NCBI GenBank assembly: GCA_014584295.1
Contig: JACTNC010000034.1
Span: 62,001-126,000, forward strand
Direction: 5' to 3'
Origin: Verrucomicrobiota bacterium
Lineage (GTDB): Bacteria > Verrucomicrobiota > Verrucomicrobiia > Opitutales > Opitutaceae
DNA: 64,000 bases
Positions 8,756-17,027 of the stretch are shown one piece after another. The translations under genes and the position numbers were made by a program. Below the pieces are notes generated by a model. It did no database searches. It saw only the letters and a list, made by a program, of their open reading frames with translations, and was not told the DNA's origin. Positions within the stretch are counted from its first letter, which is position 1. Each line of letters begins with the position of its first letter.

Positions 8756-9263
8756 TTCAAAGCGAGATGCTGCACACCCATTTCGCAATACATCGATGCA
8801 CTCCAAATCCAGACAGCCTTCAATAGGAGAGCCGGCCAATGGCGGTTACCTAGGCTAGGCAAGTGCATGTTCATTCCTGGCATCTTTTGTTCGGAGCGCT
8901 GTTCGAATAGTATCAAAGCGAACAATGTTGTCCATAAGGCTGAATCCCGCGCATCCGCCCGGTGGAAAACCTGCGATACGTAGGGCAAAACACCTCATTG
9001 ATTCAGCATATGGAATCATCAACGCGCCACAGACCGCAAAGTTTCCCATGGGTGCCACAAATGGCTGAAGATTGAGGAGATTTCCCCAGCCTGGGGAACT
9101 TTCAGCCAGACAAACTTTCATTCCCGCCCGTACACATCGCTTCATGATTCGATCTCGCAGCGCTCATTCCAGTAGCCAAACCCACGACGTTCGTTTTCCC
9201 AAAATGCTCATTGCAACCAGGGCAGAGCCCCTGAATCTTCCACGCCAAGTCGCAATTTCCCCT
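8756..9263. other. intergenic region between divergent genes
   Basis: About 508 bases between the minus-strand response regulator and the plus-strand BON lipoprotein, expected to hold both promoters. No convincing gene is seen on either strand. Structure noticed: TGTTCG at 8900-8905 mirrored by CGAACA at 8919-8924, a short CCTAG-G-CTAGG palindrome at 8849-8859, and the perfect palindrome at 9082-9098 listed separately. No clear sigma-70 boxes can be assigned with confidence. Confidence 0.6.
9082..9098. promoter_or_regulatory. perfect 17-bp palindrome, candidate operator
   Basis: TTCCCCAG-C-CTGGGGAA is a perfect 8-bp inverted repeat around one central base. One-base spacing cannot form a stable hairpin loop, which favours a site for a dimeric DNA-binding protein over a terminator. 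It lies 166 bases upstream of the BON lipoprotein start and 327 bases from the response-regulator start. Function is inferred only. Confidence 0.35.
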
Positions 9264-9584
9264 ATGAAAATTCACACAAGCAGTCTGCTCCTTGCCTTGG
9301 GATTGACACTTTCCAGCATCGGCCTCACCGGCTGTGCGGGAACCGCCACCCAGGAGAGCACGGGCGAGTACATCGACAACACCGCGATCACCGCGCGCAT
9401 CAAGAAGGCGTTTGCCTCCGACGAACTTGTCCGGGCTCGCGATGTCACGGTTGAAAGCTTCCGCGGTACGGTTCAGCTGAGTGGCTTTGTCAACACGCTC
9501 GAACAGAAGGAGCGGGCCGAGGCACTCGCGAAGGCGATCCCCGGCGTAAAAGAGGTCAAGAACAACATCATCGTAAAGCAGTAG
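9264..9584 (+). CDS. BON-domain lipoprotein
   Basis: 106 aa. Signal peptide with lipobox LTGC (Cys about residue 24), then a single BON domain from about residue 36 (YIDNTAITARIKKAFASDELVRARDVTVES...GTVQLSGFVNTLEQKERAEALAKAIPGVKEVKNNIIVK). BON domains occur in OsmY and DolP and are thought to bind membranes or phospholipid surfaces; the protein is probably periplasmic, on the inner or outer membrane. ATG 9264 is chosen because it starts directly at the signal peptide. Opposite orientation to the upstream regulator; a stress role is a family-level guess. Confidence 0.85.
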   Translation: MKIHTSSLLLALGLTLSSIGLTGCAGTATQESTGEYIDNTAITARIKKAFASDELVRARDVTVESFRGTVQLSGFVNTLEQKERAEALAKAIPGVKEVKNNIIVKQ

Positions 9585-9619
9585 GGCACGATCCCGCTCG
9601 AGATCGAGAGGCCGTAGTG

Positions 9620-9648
9620 GGCAGCGACTGCAATCAACAGCCGCTGCC
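9620..9648. terminator. possible hairpin between convergent genes
   Basis: GGCAGCG (9620-9626) and CGCTGCC (9642-9648) form a 7-bp perfect stem with a 15-base loop between the convergent BON lipoprotein and MFS genes. No U tract follows on either strand, so intrinsic termination is doubtful. Confidence 0.25.
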
Positions 9649-9680
9649 GTGCAGCTCAATCCGATATTCAGGTCCGGTTT

Positions 9681-11093
9681 CTATTCCGGAGCCTGATAGC
9701 CGCGCGGCCCGCCATAGCGCATAAAGCCGCGGTAAACGACGTATCCACTCACAAACGCGGCGAGAGAAATAAGCGCACCGGCCGCAAAAACATAGCGGTA
9801 ATCATGGTGCATCAGATCGAGGAATCCTCCGAGTACCGGACCGAGCAGGATGGTGAACAGGGCTTGTGCCGCCACGGCCGCAGATGCGAACTGCGCATAC
9901 TTGATCTTTGGAAAAAGCATCTGGCCGAGGGCCGCCGCTCCGGTAAGATAGCAGCCAGAAAGCACGCCATGCAGGAGGAAAAAGATACCGAATGCCTCGG
10001 GCCCGTGAATGCCGACAAAGGCGAGTATCATCACCACCGTGTAAATTCCAAGGGCACCGAGTCCCACACGGGTCGCATGGAAACGATCCGCCAGCCAGCC
10101 AAGCGGCATTGCCAGTACGATCGAGAACGCATACGTGACGGCGAGGTATTTGCCATACGCATCCATTGACAGGTTGAAGGATTTTGCGGCGAACACGCTA
10201 TACATGTTCACCGGCAGGAAGGCGACCATCGCGAGCCCCATAGAGGCAATCGCCCAGACATAGTAGGGTCGGGTGAAGCACTCGCGGCAATAGGAGCGAA
10301 CCGCGACGACAAAGCCCCGTTTCTCACCCGGCACCGGCTGCGGAGGCGGCGGATAATCCCCCTCCTTCACGAACAGGCACATCACTGTAAAACCCAATCC
10401 ATAAACCGCCCCCAGCACCGAAAAGATGATCGTGAAATGCCCCTCCACCTTGCCCATCAGAAAGTAGTTGAAAAAGATCCCGGTCAGTAGGCTGACCACC
10501 CGGAACATGCCGAAAAAGCGACCGATGATCTGTCGCGGTACGACATCGTTGATAAGCGCCCCAAACACAACATTGGCGGCAAGCGTCGCGAACTCGAAGA
10601 CCGTCCAACACAATCCCATCACCATCAGGATTGCGAAATTGAGGGAATCGGGTGCCAGACCCAATTCAGCATGGATCCACGCGCCAATATGGGGGCTGAA
10701 CGCCAGGCCAAACATGCTCACCGTGGCCACAGGTGTCGTAATCAGCAGATACGGAATACGCCGTCCCCATTTTCCACGGTGGCGGTCGCTGCGATAGCTA
10801 ATGACCGGTTGGATGATTATGCCAATGAGCGCCGGGAGGGTCGCGAGAAAGAGCCCGGCAAGGAAGTCAGAAGACTTGAACGTCTTCAGCATGATCTGCA
10901 CGACCGGTATCGCCGAACGCTCCTTCAGCTGCCATGAGAAGTCGCCCCAAAGCAGCCAACCGAATAGCACCGCAAGCGCTCCTGAGGAATACGTCAGGGT
11001 CCCCACAACCCAGATTTTTTTCCCTGTAGATCCCTGCAATGAACCGGTATTGGTGGCAATCGGGGCGTCAGGTGGCGGTATTGGGTCAGCCAT
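9681..11093 (-). CDS. MFS sugar transporter (GPH/SLC45-like)
   Basis: 470 aa from ATG 11093; the frame extends to 11234 but the extra 47 residues are not transporter-like. About 12 transmembrane segments. The conserved PVISYRSDRHRGKWGRRIPYLL loop after the second helix is typical of cation-coupled sugar symporters of the glycoside-pentoside-hexuronide and sucrose/SLC45-like groups. A proline-rich cytoplasmic loop (PPPPQPVPGEK) splits the two halves. Likely imports a mono- or disaccharide across the inner membrane; substrate cannot be read. Stands alone, convergent with the BON gene and upstream-adjacent to tRNA-His. Confidence 0.8.
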   Translation of the reverse strand: MADPIPPPDAPIATNTGSLQGSTGKKIWVVGTLTYSSGALAVLFGWLLWGDFSWQLKERSAIPVVQIMLKTFKSSDFLAGLFLATLPALIGIIIQPVISYRSDRHRGKWGRRIPYLLITTPVATVSMFGLAFSPHIGAWIHAELGLAPDSLNFAILMVMGLCWTVFEFATLAANVVFGALINDVVPRQIIGRFFGMFRVVSLLTGIFFNYFLMGKVEGHFTIIFSVLGAVYGLGFTVMCLFVKEGDYPPPPQPVPGEKRGFVVAVRSYCRECFTRPYYVWAIASMGLAMVAFLPVNMYSVFAAKSFNLSMDAYGKYLAVTYAFSIVLAMPLGWLADRFHATRVGLGALGIYTVVMILAFVGIHGPEAFGIFFLLHGVLSGCYLTGAAALGQMLFPKIKYAQFASAAVAAQALFTILLGPVLGGFLDLMHHDYRYVFAAGALISLAAFVSGYVVYRGFMRYGGPRGYQAPE

Positions 11094-11329
11094 GGCGAGG
11101 GTGTTTGGGCATAATGTGATTCGCAACGGGATATGGGATCCAGCACGAAGCGGAAATGTGTCCCGATGAGTTCTATCCAATGCAACTGTGCTCCCTACCG
11201 TCACGAAGAAACGCTCTTGGGACATTAAATGCATGTATTCACTCGCAAGCCCTGTGCATCCTTCGAGTGCCTGAAACCAAAGGGATTGACACCGGCCCTT
11301 TCGGTCGAGAATTTGCCCGACTCTTTACG

Positions 11330-11406
11330 GCGGTCATAGCTCAGTTGGTTAGAGCACAAGATTGTGGATCTTGGGGTCGCGGGTTCGAGTCCCGTTGGCC
11401 GCCCCA
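11330..11406 (+). tRNA. tRNA-His (anticodon GTG)
   Basis: Cloverleaf fits fully: acceptor 11330-11336 with 11396-11402, D arm AGCTCAGTTGGTTAGAGC, anticodon loop ATTGTGGAT with GTG at 11364-11366, and T arm GGGTTCGAGTCCC. The extra G-1 typical of tRNA-His is encoded at 11329 opposite C73 at 11403, and CCA (11404-11406) is encoded. Confidence 0.97.
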
Positions 11407-11498
11407 TTCAGGAATTCGGGGGGGCTATTTTTCTGATATCCGCTGGACGCGAAACATTCATCCCCAAACGGCTGTCTGGAATTTTGCATTCAACCTTA

Positions 11499-11711
11499 AT
11501 GGCCCCAAGAACTCTCCTTCCTCTTGCTTTGTCGCTTTCTGCCTTGGCATTTGCTTCCTGCCTGCACGTCAAGCTGGAGCCGATTCAAGTCCATGCCGTC
11601 GTCGATGTGAATGTGAAGGTTGATCGTGCCCTGACTGACTTTTTCGGAGACCTCGATAGAAAGTCTACCGTCATCAATCCATCAGTTTCCGACCTGCCGC
11701 CCTCATCATGA
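11499..11711 (+). CDS. YnbE-like lipoprotein
   Basis: 70 aa. Hydrophobic signal followed by the lipobox-like AFASC (Cys about residue 22). The mature segment with HVDVNVKV-type content (VVDVNVKVDRALTDFFGDLD) resembles E. coli YnbE, a small outer-membrane lipoprotein that partners the AsmA-like YdbH in phospholipid transport. ATG 11499 is chosen because it opens the signal peptide. It overlaps the next gene (YdbL-like) by 4 bases, the E. coli order ynbE-ydbL. The ydbH partner that normally precedes is absent; tRNA-His is upstream instead. Confidence 0.75.
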   Translation: MAPRTLLPLALSLSALAFASCLHVKLEPIQVHAVVDVNVKVDRALTDFFGDLDRKSTVINPSVSDLPPSS

Positions 11712-12079
11712 CCCTGCTTCTCTCCCGCTTCGGAATTGCCCTGCTTCTCCTGATCGCCAGCCCGATGCTTCAGGCCAATGACCTGGACGCCGTGAAGGCC
11801 CGGATGGTCCAACGTCAACCCGCGCTCGATGCGCTGCGAAGGGATGGGGCCATCGGAGAAAACAATCGCGGCTACACGGAAGTTCGCAAGGCGTCTGGAA
11901 ATGCCTCGGAGATATCCTCTGCGGAAAACAAGGACCGTGAAATCGTGTATGCGGACATTGCCAGGATGACCGGCAGCACCTCCGAGCAAGTGGGACGCGC
12001 TCGCGCCAGGCAGATTGCGAACGGTAGTGCCAAGGGTGTCTGGCTGCAGAGCGAATCCGGAGAATGGTACCAGAAGTAG
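11708..12079 (+). CDS. YdbL family (DUF1318) periplasmic protein
   Basis: 123 aa. Cleavable signal (about residues 1-23, ending MLQAN) and a DUF1318-like domain: LDAVKARMVQRQPALDALR, GAIGENNRGYTEVR, then ...ADIARMTGSTSEQVGRARARQIAN and a C-terminal GVWLQSESGEWYQK. In E. coli YdbL is the periplasmic companion of YdbH and YnbE and tunes their assembly. ATG overlaps the YnbE-like stop (ATGA), implying co-translation. Confidence 0.85.
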   Translation: MTLLLSRFGIALLLLIASPMLQANDLDAVKARMVQRQPALDALRRDGAIGENNRGYTEVRKASGNASEISSAENKDREIVYADIARMTGSTSEQVGRARARQIANGSAKGVWLQSESGEWYQK

Positions 12080-12268
12080 CGACGGCGTCGCTATTCGGCT
12101 AGGCGGGCTCCCATCGAATCAATGTCCGCACGCTCCCAGGCAGGGGCAATCTACGTAGTTTCCTCCTCATTATTCCGCCATTTACCAGCAAAAGGCACTT
12201 GTTTCACCGACAGGTAAACCTTAGCTTGCCAGCAATTGAGCCGTTAACCAAATTTATGCCGTAGAAAG

Positions 12269-13714
12269 ATGCGTCCGGCCAAAAAATCGTTGTCATTGGA
12301 AGTCCTTGAGGCGCGCGCGCTTTTTGCAGGGGTAGCTTTGCCCATTCCCGAGTTTGACCTTGTTGTTCAGGCGATTGATGCATCGGGTGCCATTGAGGCC
12401 TCCTTTGATCCAAAGATTCCGAACCGCCTCGTGCTTCATGGCTCATCGAATATCGATCTTACGATCAATTTCGACAAGCTACCTGCCACGGTAACCAGTA
12501 TCGATATTTCCAACTTCGACAGCGTCCATTTCGAAGGCAAGGATGTCCTCTACAATCTTTACGTCACGGACGTGCGTGCACTGGAAGCTCCCCAAATCGA
12601 TATCTGGGGAGGAGGGCTGATTGCCTCAAACGTTGACAGGGTCTCGCTAAACTCGGTCCACGGGGATCTGCTGCTGGCCGGAGACAAAGTCGACGCGAAG
12701 ATCAACGATCTCGGCGGCACATCGGTTGTGCTGAAACTGAATTCCCTGATCTTGGAGACACGGAGCACCTCCCTGAATCTGGTCAGCACGACAAACGATC
12801 GCATGGTGATCGCACTCCCGATCATTCCATCCTCATGGGACCCCCTAAATCCAAAGTCTTGGAAGGGACTCTCCGGCTTTGACAACATCCCTTCACAGAT
12901 TCGGCTTGGCACGCGCGATGTCACTATTGCGGTTGCATCTCCAGGTACCCCCGAGCCTACACACCCGACGGAGCCAAGTTCCCCAGGCTCACCGGTTGCG
13001 CCCGTGGATCCGGTTACCGGTGGACAGGGAAGCAGCGGGGAGCATTCGCCTGAGCCCAATCAACCGGAAATTCCCCCGCTATCGGTAGAGGTAGACCTTC
13101 GCTCCTACTTGGATCGCCTGGAGGTTCTTTTTAACAAGGTAGGCGGATTTGAAGCCACGGGGCTCGATATCGGAACCGTGACGCGCGTGGTAGCCGAACT
13201 CAGGCACGCACAACTCGACAATCACGCCGGTGCGTCCAACGAACTTCCGATACCGGAGTCCATGCGCCGCAATCTCCTCGTTGATTCTGGAACCACACAT
13301 TTGGACACGCACGCCGTACTGCCCGCGGCTGAGACCAAGGCGCCCATTGCGGTAACCGTCGAAGACCTTGGTAGCGAACTTGCTCAGGCAGAATCGCTGA
13401 CACGCGCAAACTTGCCCGGCGCCGATGCACCGCACATCCTGAACAACGCTCCGCTGATTCTCTCGGAGGGTGCCCAAGGTGAATCACATGCGACCCACGG
13501 TGTTCACGTGACCGTCGATCCCGACGCTCCAGCGGAAGTGCCGAAATTCAACCTTCTCAACGTCATCTCACTCTTCATGGATCGAGCGGTCAATCTGAAG
13601 AGCTACGTCATTGATCAACTGAGTCAGGAGATCGTCCCCGGTGAACGAACGGGGGTTCTGTTGGTCGATCCCAAGTCCGTCCGCAATCCCCATCAAAACA
13701 AGCTAGGTAGTTAG
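12269..13714 (+). CDS. secreted protein with LEPR-XLL-like N-terminus, function unknown
   Basis: 481 aa. The start SLSLEVLEARALFAG resembles the LEPR-XLL export-associated motif (consensus around LEPRxLLS) of large surface proteins in Planctomycetes and Verrucomicrobia, with A for P and F for L. Residues about 25-220 look like a repetitive beta-rich domain. A Pro/Ser/Thr/Glu-rich linker covers about residues 225-275, followed by an alpha/mixed C-terminal region of no recognised family. No cysteines stand out. It lies between ydbL and the polysaccharide exporter gene and may be a cell-surface protein (inference). Confidence 0.7.
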   Translation: MRPAKKSLSLEVLEARALFAGVALPIPEFDLVVQAIDASGAIEASFDPKIPNRLVLHGSSNIDLTINFDKLPATVTSIDISNFDSVHFEGKDVLYNLYVTDVRALEAPQIDIWGGGLIASNVDRVSLNSVHGDLLLAGDKVDAKINDLGGTSVVLKLNSLILETRSTSLNLVSTTNDRMVIALPIIPSSWDPLNPKSWKGLSGFDNIPSQIRLGTRDVTIAVASPGTPEPTHPTEPSSPGSPVAPVDPVTGGQGSSGEHSPEPNQPEIPPLSVEVDLRSYLDRLEVLFNKVGGFEATGLDIGTVTRVVAELRHAQLDNHAGASNELPIPESMRRNLLVDSGTTHLDTHAVLPAAETKAPIAVTVEDLGSELAQAESLTRANLPGADAPHILNNAPLILSEGAQGESHATHGVHVTVDPDAPAEVPKFNLLNVISLFMDRAVNLKSYVIDQLSQEIVPGERTGVLLVDPKSVRNPHQNKLGS

Positions 13715-13841
13715 TAAGACTGAACGGATCGGATGCCGTGTGATGTCACCAGGCGCTCCGAGCTGTGTCTGGTCGGCTTGGAAACCGTGCGAAGACCGGC
13801 TTGGCATTCGTCTGTCTGACGCCACATTGCTGTGCGCCACT

Positions 13842-14660
13842 ATGCTTACCAAGCACGCCTCACCGGATTCCTGGAACGCCATGTGGAGGTACCGCCACCT
13901 CCTCTGGCAGTTCACGAAACGCCAGATAGAAGGTCGTCACAAGGGCAGCCTGCTGGGTTTTGGGTGGTCGATTCTCAATCCGCTCCTGATGCTGGTCATC
14001 TATACCTTTGTGTTCAGCGTCATCTTTCCGGGGCACTTTTCGAATCGCCCAGGTGATGGGCCCATCGTCTATGCGTTCACCATATTTCTCGGATTGTCCT
14101 TCTATCACCTTTTCGTCGATTCGTTTGCCCCCGCACCGGCATTGATCGTGACGAATCCCAACTTCGTGAAGAAGGTCGTTTTCCCACTCGAAATTCTTCC
14201 TGCGGCGACTGTGGGGGCGTCCGTGTTTCACTTTCTCGTGATCCTCGTCCTGTTCTTCGCCGGTGCATTCATCGCCGGAATTCCGATTGCCTGGACTGCA
14301 CTGTGGCTCCCCGCGGTCATCCTGCCGATGATCATGATGTCCCTCGGCGTATGCTGGCTGTTGGCGGCTCTCGGCGTGTTCCTGCGTGATCTGCAGCAAC
14401 TCGTCACCTTTGCGGCCCTTGTCCTGATGTGGGCGAGTGCCATCTTCTTCTCGCCCTCAAGAATTCCTCCTTCCGTCTGGCAATTCCTGAAGTTCAATCC
14501 CCTCCTTCAGATCATCGATGTCGCCCGAAAAACCGTATTCTGGGGCGAGCCGCCCACTGCCCGGGTGATGCTCTTCATCTACCTTTTTGCTGTCATCTCC
14601 ATGGTGACCGGATTCTGGATTTTCCGCAAAACACGCCCTGCCTTTGCAGACGTACTATGA
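13842..14660 (+). CDS. ABC-2 type polysaccharide/polyol-phosphate export permease
   Basis: 272 aa from ATG 13842 (a frame from 13740 adds a non-family leader). The cytoplasmic start MWRYRHLLWQFTKRQIEGRHKGS followed by LGFGWSILNPLLMLVIYTFVFSVIF is the signature of the Wzm/TagG family; six transmembrane segments follow. Exports lipid-linked or O-antigen-like polysaccharide through the inner membrane. A Wzt/TagH ATPase normally follows directly, but here a sulfotransferase gene does. First gene of a glycan-assembly run extending to 22291. Confidence 0.9.
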   Translation: MLTKHASPDSWNAMWRYRHLLWQFTKRQIEGRHKGSLLGFGWSILNPLLMLVIYTFVFSVIFPGHFSNRPGDGPIVYAFTIFLGLSFYHLFVDSFAPAPALIVTNPNFVKKVVFPLEILPAATVGASVFHFLVILVLFFAGAFIAGIPIAWTALWLPAVILPMIMMSLGVCWLLAALGVFLRDLQQLVTFAALVLMWASAIFFSPSRIPPSVWQFLKFNPLLQIIDVARKTVFWGEPPTARVMLFIYLFAVISMVTGFWIFRKTRPAFADVL

Positions 14661-14705
14661 TTGTCATCCCCCGCTTCAGCGTCCAAACAGGGAAACCCAC
14701 TATTG

Positions 14706-15437
14706 ATGCATCCTGACGGCTACTATTTCGGAAGCACCCTCGCAAAGCGCGTGGACTATTTTGCATTTCCAAGAACGGGCAGCCATTTCCTTTGGACCGC
14801 CTTCACGGGACTTTTTGACCTCGTGTTCTTTCCCAACGAGCACGTGGAGAATCCGGAAGCCAGGCAGCGAAGCGAGGAACTGAATCCTCTGGCAATCTAT
14901 GCAATGAAGCTCAGGGAGGAAGGTGTCCCATTTCAACCTGTCTACATCAACGCCTCCGCACAAGGTCTCCACGGCGGCCCGGTGATGGGGACAAACCCGC
15001 TCATCATCCTTATCCGCAATCCCCATCCGACCATCTACAGCTGGTATCACACAGCGAAGGAACGCTGGGGCGCGCAGATCAGCGACGTCAGGATCTGGAT
15101 GCGCAACGCCTACGCACAGTACACCGCATTTTATGACCAGGCGATGGAACTCCTGCGCACCTATCCGGACAAGGTGCATCTTATCCGGTTCGAGGACTTG
15201 AAAATCGATGCGTCCGCACTCAAACGCACCGTCGAATTCGTGGGCGTTCGTCCCAAGCTGTCGCCTGAGTTTGTGTTCGAATGGACCCGGTTTGATCGCA
15301 TGACGCGCTCCGGACCGCGCACGTTCTACCGTGTCGGCGACAATGCGCACTGGTCGACGGATTCCGTTTGGAAAGGACATATGGAGGCGGCGGGGCCCGG
15401 AAACTTCACACGCTTCGGCTATCCGGAAGCCATCTAG
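14706..15437 (+). CDS. sulfotransferase-domain protein
   Basis: 243 aa. The 5'-phosphosulfate binding loop is recognisable as FPRTGSHFLW (about residues 20-29) and the 3'-phosphate binding motif as LIRNPHPTIYSWYH (about 102-115), both of the PAPS-dependent sulfotransferase fold. Likely transfers sulfate to a sugar hydroxyl in the cytoplasm during glycan assembly (inference from neighbours). ATG 14706 is chosen; a TTG at 14661, directly after the exporter stop, gives 15 more residues and is a possible coupled start. The next gene starts 3 bases after its stop. Confidence 0.8.
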   Translation: MHPDGYYFGSTLAKRVDYFAFPRTGSHFLWTAFTGLFDLVFFPNEHVENPEARQRSEELNPLAIYAMKLREEGVPFQPVYINASAQGLHGGPVMGTNPLIILIRNPHPTIYSWYHTAKERWGAQISDVRIWMRNAYAQYTAFYDQAMELLRTYPDKVHLIRFEDLKIDASALKRTVEFVGVRPKLSPEFVFEWTRFDRMTRSGPRTFYRVGDNAHWSTDSVWKGHMEAAGPGNFTRFGYPEAI

Positions 15438-15440
15438 GCC

Positions 15441-17027
15441 ATGGTCTCCATCGAAATGCAGGCAGCACCTCCCGCACCGTCCGAGTGGTTTTTACCCGTG
15501 TCCCTCTGCTGGTGCGGCGGGCGATCCTCCGGACCCAGCCCCTGCAGCGACGAATACTTCGTGTGCGAACGGTGTGGTACGCATGTAGCCCGACAACGAC
15601 TTAAGCCCGTACATGTTGCGGATTTTTACAGCATGGAGCGCTACTGGCATTCACGCCAGCAGCAGAAAGCCCACCCAACACTAAACGAACGTCGTGAGAT
15701 TTTTGCAAGGGACGGACGGGTCGCACTCTGGCTTGGCGCAATCGAACGGCACGCCAAGAAGGAATCTCCCCGCACCGCCGTTGAAATCGGTTGTGCGGAA
15801 GGCTCGCTGCTCTGCCGCCTGCGCGAGCAGGGCTGGACGACTTTCGGTGTGGAACCCGACCCAGCAACCGCGGCCGCTGTGCATGAAGCAACCGGACTCG
15901 ATGTGCTAGGCGGAATCTGGCCCGGCGCAACCGTTCCCGAATGCGATTTGTTTGTCGCTTGTGACGTCCTAGAACACGCTCTCGATCCCGTGGCATTCCT
16001 GAACGCCGCTAGCCACGTGCTTCGGCCTCAAGGCACACTGTTTCTGCAGTTGCCCTTGGTGATTCCCGGGGAGGCTGATTTTGGCCATATTACCCCAAAG
16101 GTCTATGATCCGTGGGAGCATTCCTTCATCTTCACGCGGCACTCGATCGAATTCCTTCTTGCGGTGACAGGTTTTGAGGTGATCGCCAATGATCAGGCAT
16201 GGATTCGTGCGCATGAGTTCGTTGTCGCCCGAAAACAAACCCGCCCTGCGCGCAATCATCGCCTGCTCGCCAATCTTGCGGAGATGTTTTCCCTTCCATG
16301 GCGTTCATTGATGGATGAATTGAACGCCTTCGCGCGGCCACTTGGATTGCGCGAGTTCTCCACCTGGTCAAAGATCTGGGAGTATCCGGCGCTGTGGTAC
16401 GGAGGCTTGGATCGGATAACTTGGCGAGGGACCCGCATGCTCGACATTGGCAGTGAACTGTCTCCCCTTCCCTGGTGGCTCGCCATGAAAGGGGCCGATG
16501 TCACTCTCGTCGAAACCAGTTCCAACTACGTTGGCCACTGGGAATTTGTGAAGCGGGAGCTCAAGAACACTAACGTCACATGGGCGATTGTCTCGGATTC
16601 AATCCTTCCCGCAGCTTCAGGAAGCATCGACGTCGTCACTAGCCTGTCGGTCATTGAACACCAGCCCGACAAGGACCGCGCGGTTTCTGAGGTTGTCCGC
16701 GTGCTCAAGCCCGGTGGTCTCTTTGCGATGTCCTTCGATATCGCCGAACCCGCACTCGGCATGACCTATCCCGAATGGAATGGCCGCGCACTCACCCGTG
16801 CGGAATTTGAGGAGCTCTTTAAGAAACACCCCCAGCTTCACCTGACGTACCCCCTCGAATGGAACGAGGAGGATCTCGGCCCCTTCCTCTCCTGGCATCG
16901 CCTAACGGCCTCCCACCACAACTACGTCACCGGAGCTGCTGTCTTTCAGAAGGCAGCAAATCAATCCGGACCATTCCAGCGCCTGCGCAATGCGTATTCT
17001 CGTCTCAAAGCCGGACTCGCTGGGTGA
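15441..17027 (+). CDS. tandem SAM-dependent methyltransferase with N-terminal zinc-ribbon
   Basis: 528 aa. N-terminal Cys cluster (C23, C25, C35, C42, C45) followed by YWHSR resembles the zinc-ribbon of NDP-sugar C/O-methyltransferases. First Rossmann methyltransferase about 100-240: VEIGCAEGSLL (motif I), FVACDVLEHALDP (motif post-II). Second about 330-470: MLDIGSELSPLPWW (motif I-like), DVVTSLSVIEHQPDKDRAV, VLKPGGLFAMSFD. Two complete catalytic folds in one chain suggest two methylations of a glycan or of an NDP-sugar. The 3' end overlaps the next gene by 38 bases. Confidence 0.85.
   Translation: MVSIEMQAAPPAPSEWFLPVSLCWCGGRSSGPSPCSDEYFVCERCGTHVARQRLKPVHVADFYSMERYWHSRQQQKAHPTLNERREIFARDGRVALWLGAIERHAKKESPRTAVEIGCAEGSLLCRLREQGWTTFGVEPDPATAAAVHEATGLDVLGGIWPGATVPECDLFVACDVLEHALDPVAFLNAASHVLRPQGTLFLQLPLVIPGEADFGHITPKVYDPWEHSFIFTRHSIEFLLAVTGFEVIANDQAWIRAHEFVVARKQTRPARNHRLLANLAEMFSLPWRSLMDELNAFARPLGLREFSTWSKIWEYPALWYGGLDRITWRGTRMLDIGSELSPLPWWLAMKGADVTLVETSSNYVGHWEFVKRELKNTNVTWAIVSDSILPAASGSIDVVTSLSVIEHQPDKDRAVSEVVRVLKPGGLFAMSFDIAEPALGMTYPEWNGRALTRAEFEELFKKHPQLHLTYPLEWNEEDLGPFLSWHRLTASHHNYVTGAAVFQKAANQSGPFQRLRNAYSRLKAGLAG

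Noticed and set aside
8855-9145. A minus-strand frame in the gene-free region
   Set aside because: No family, no signal, no sensible ribosome-binding site; treated as non-coding.
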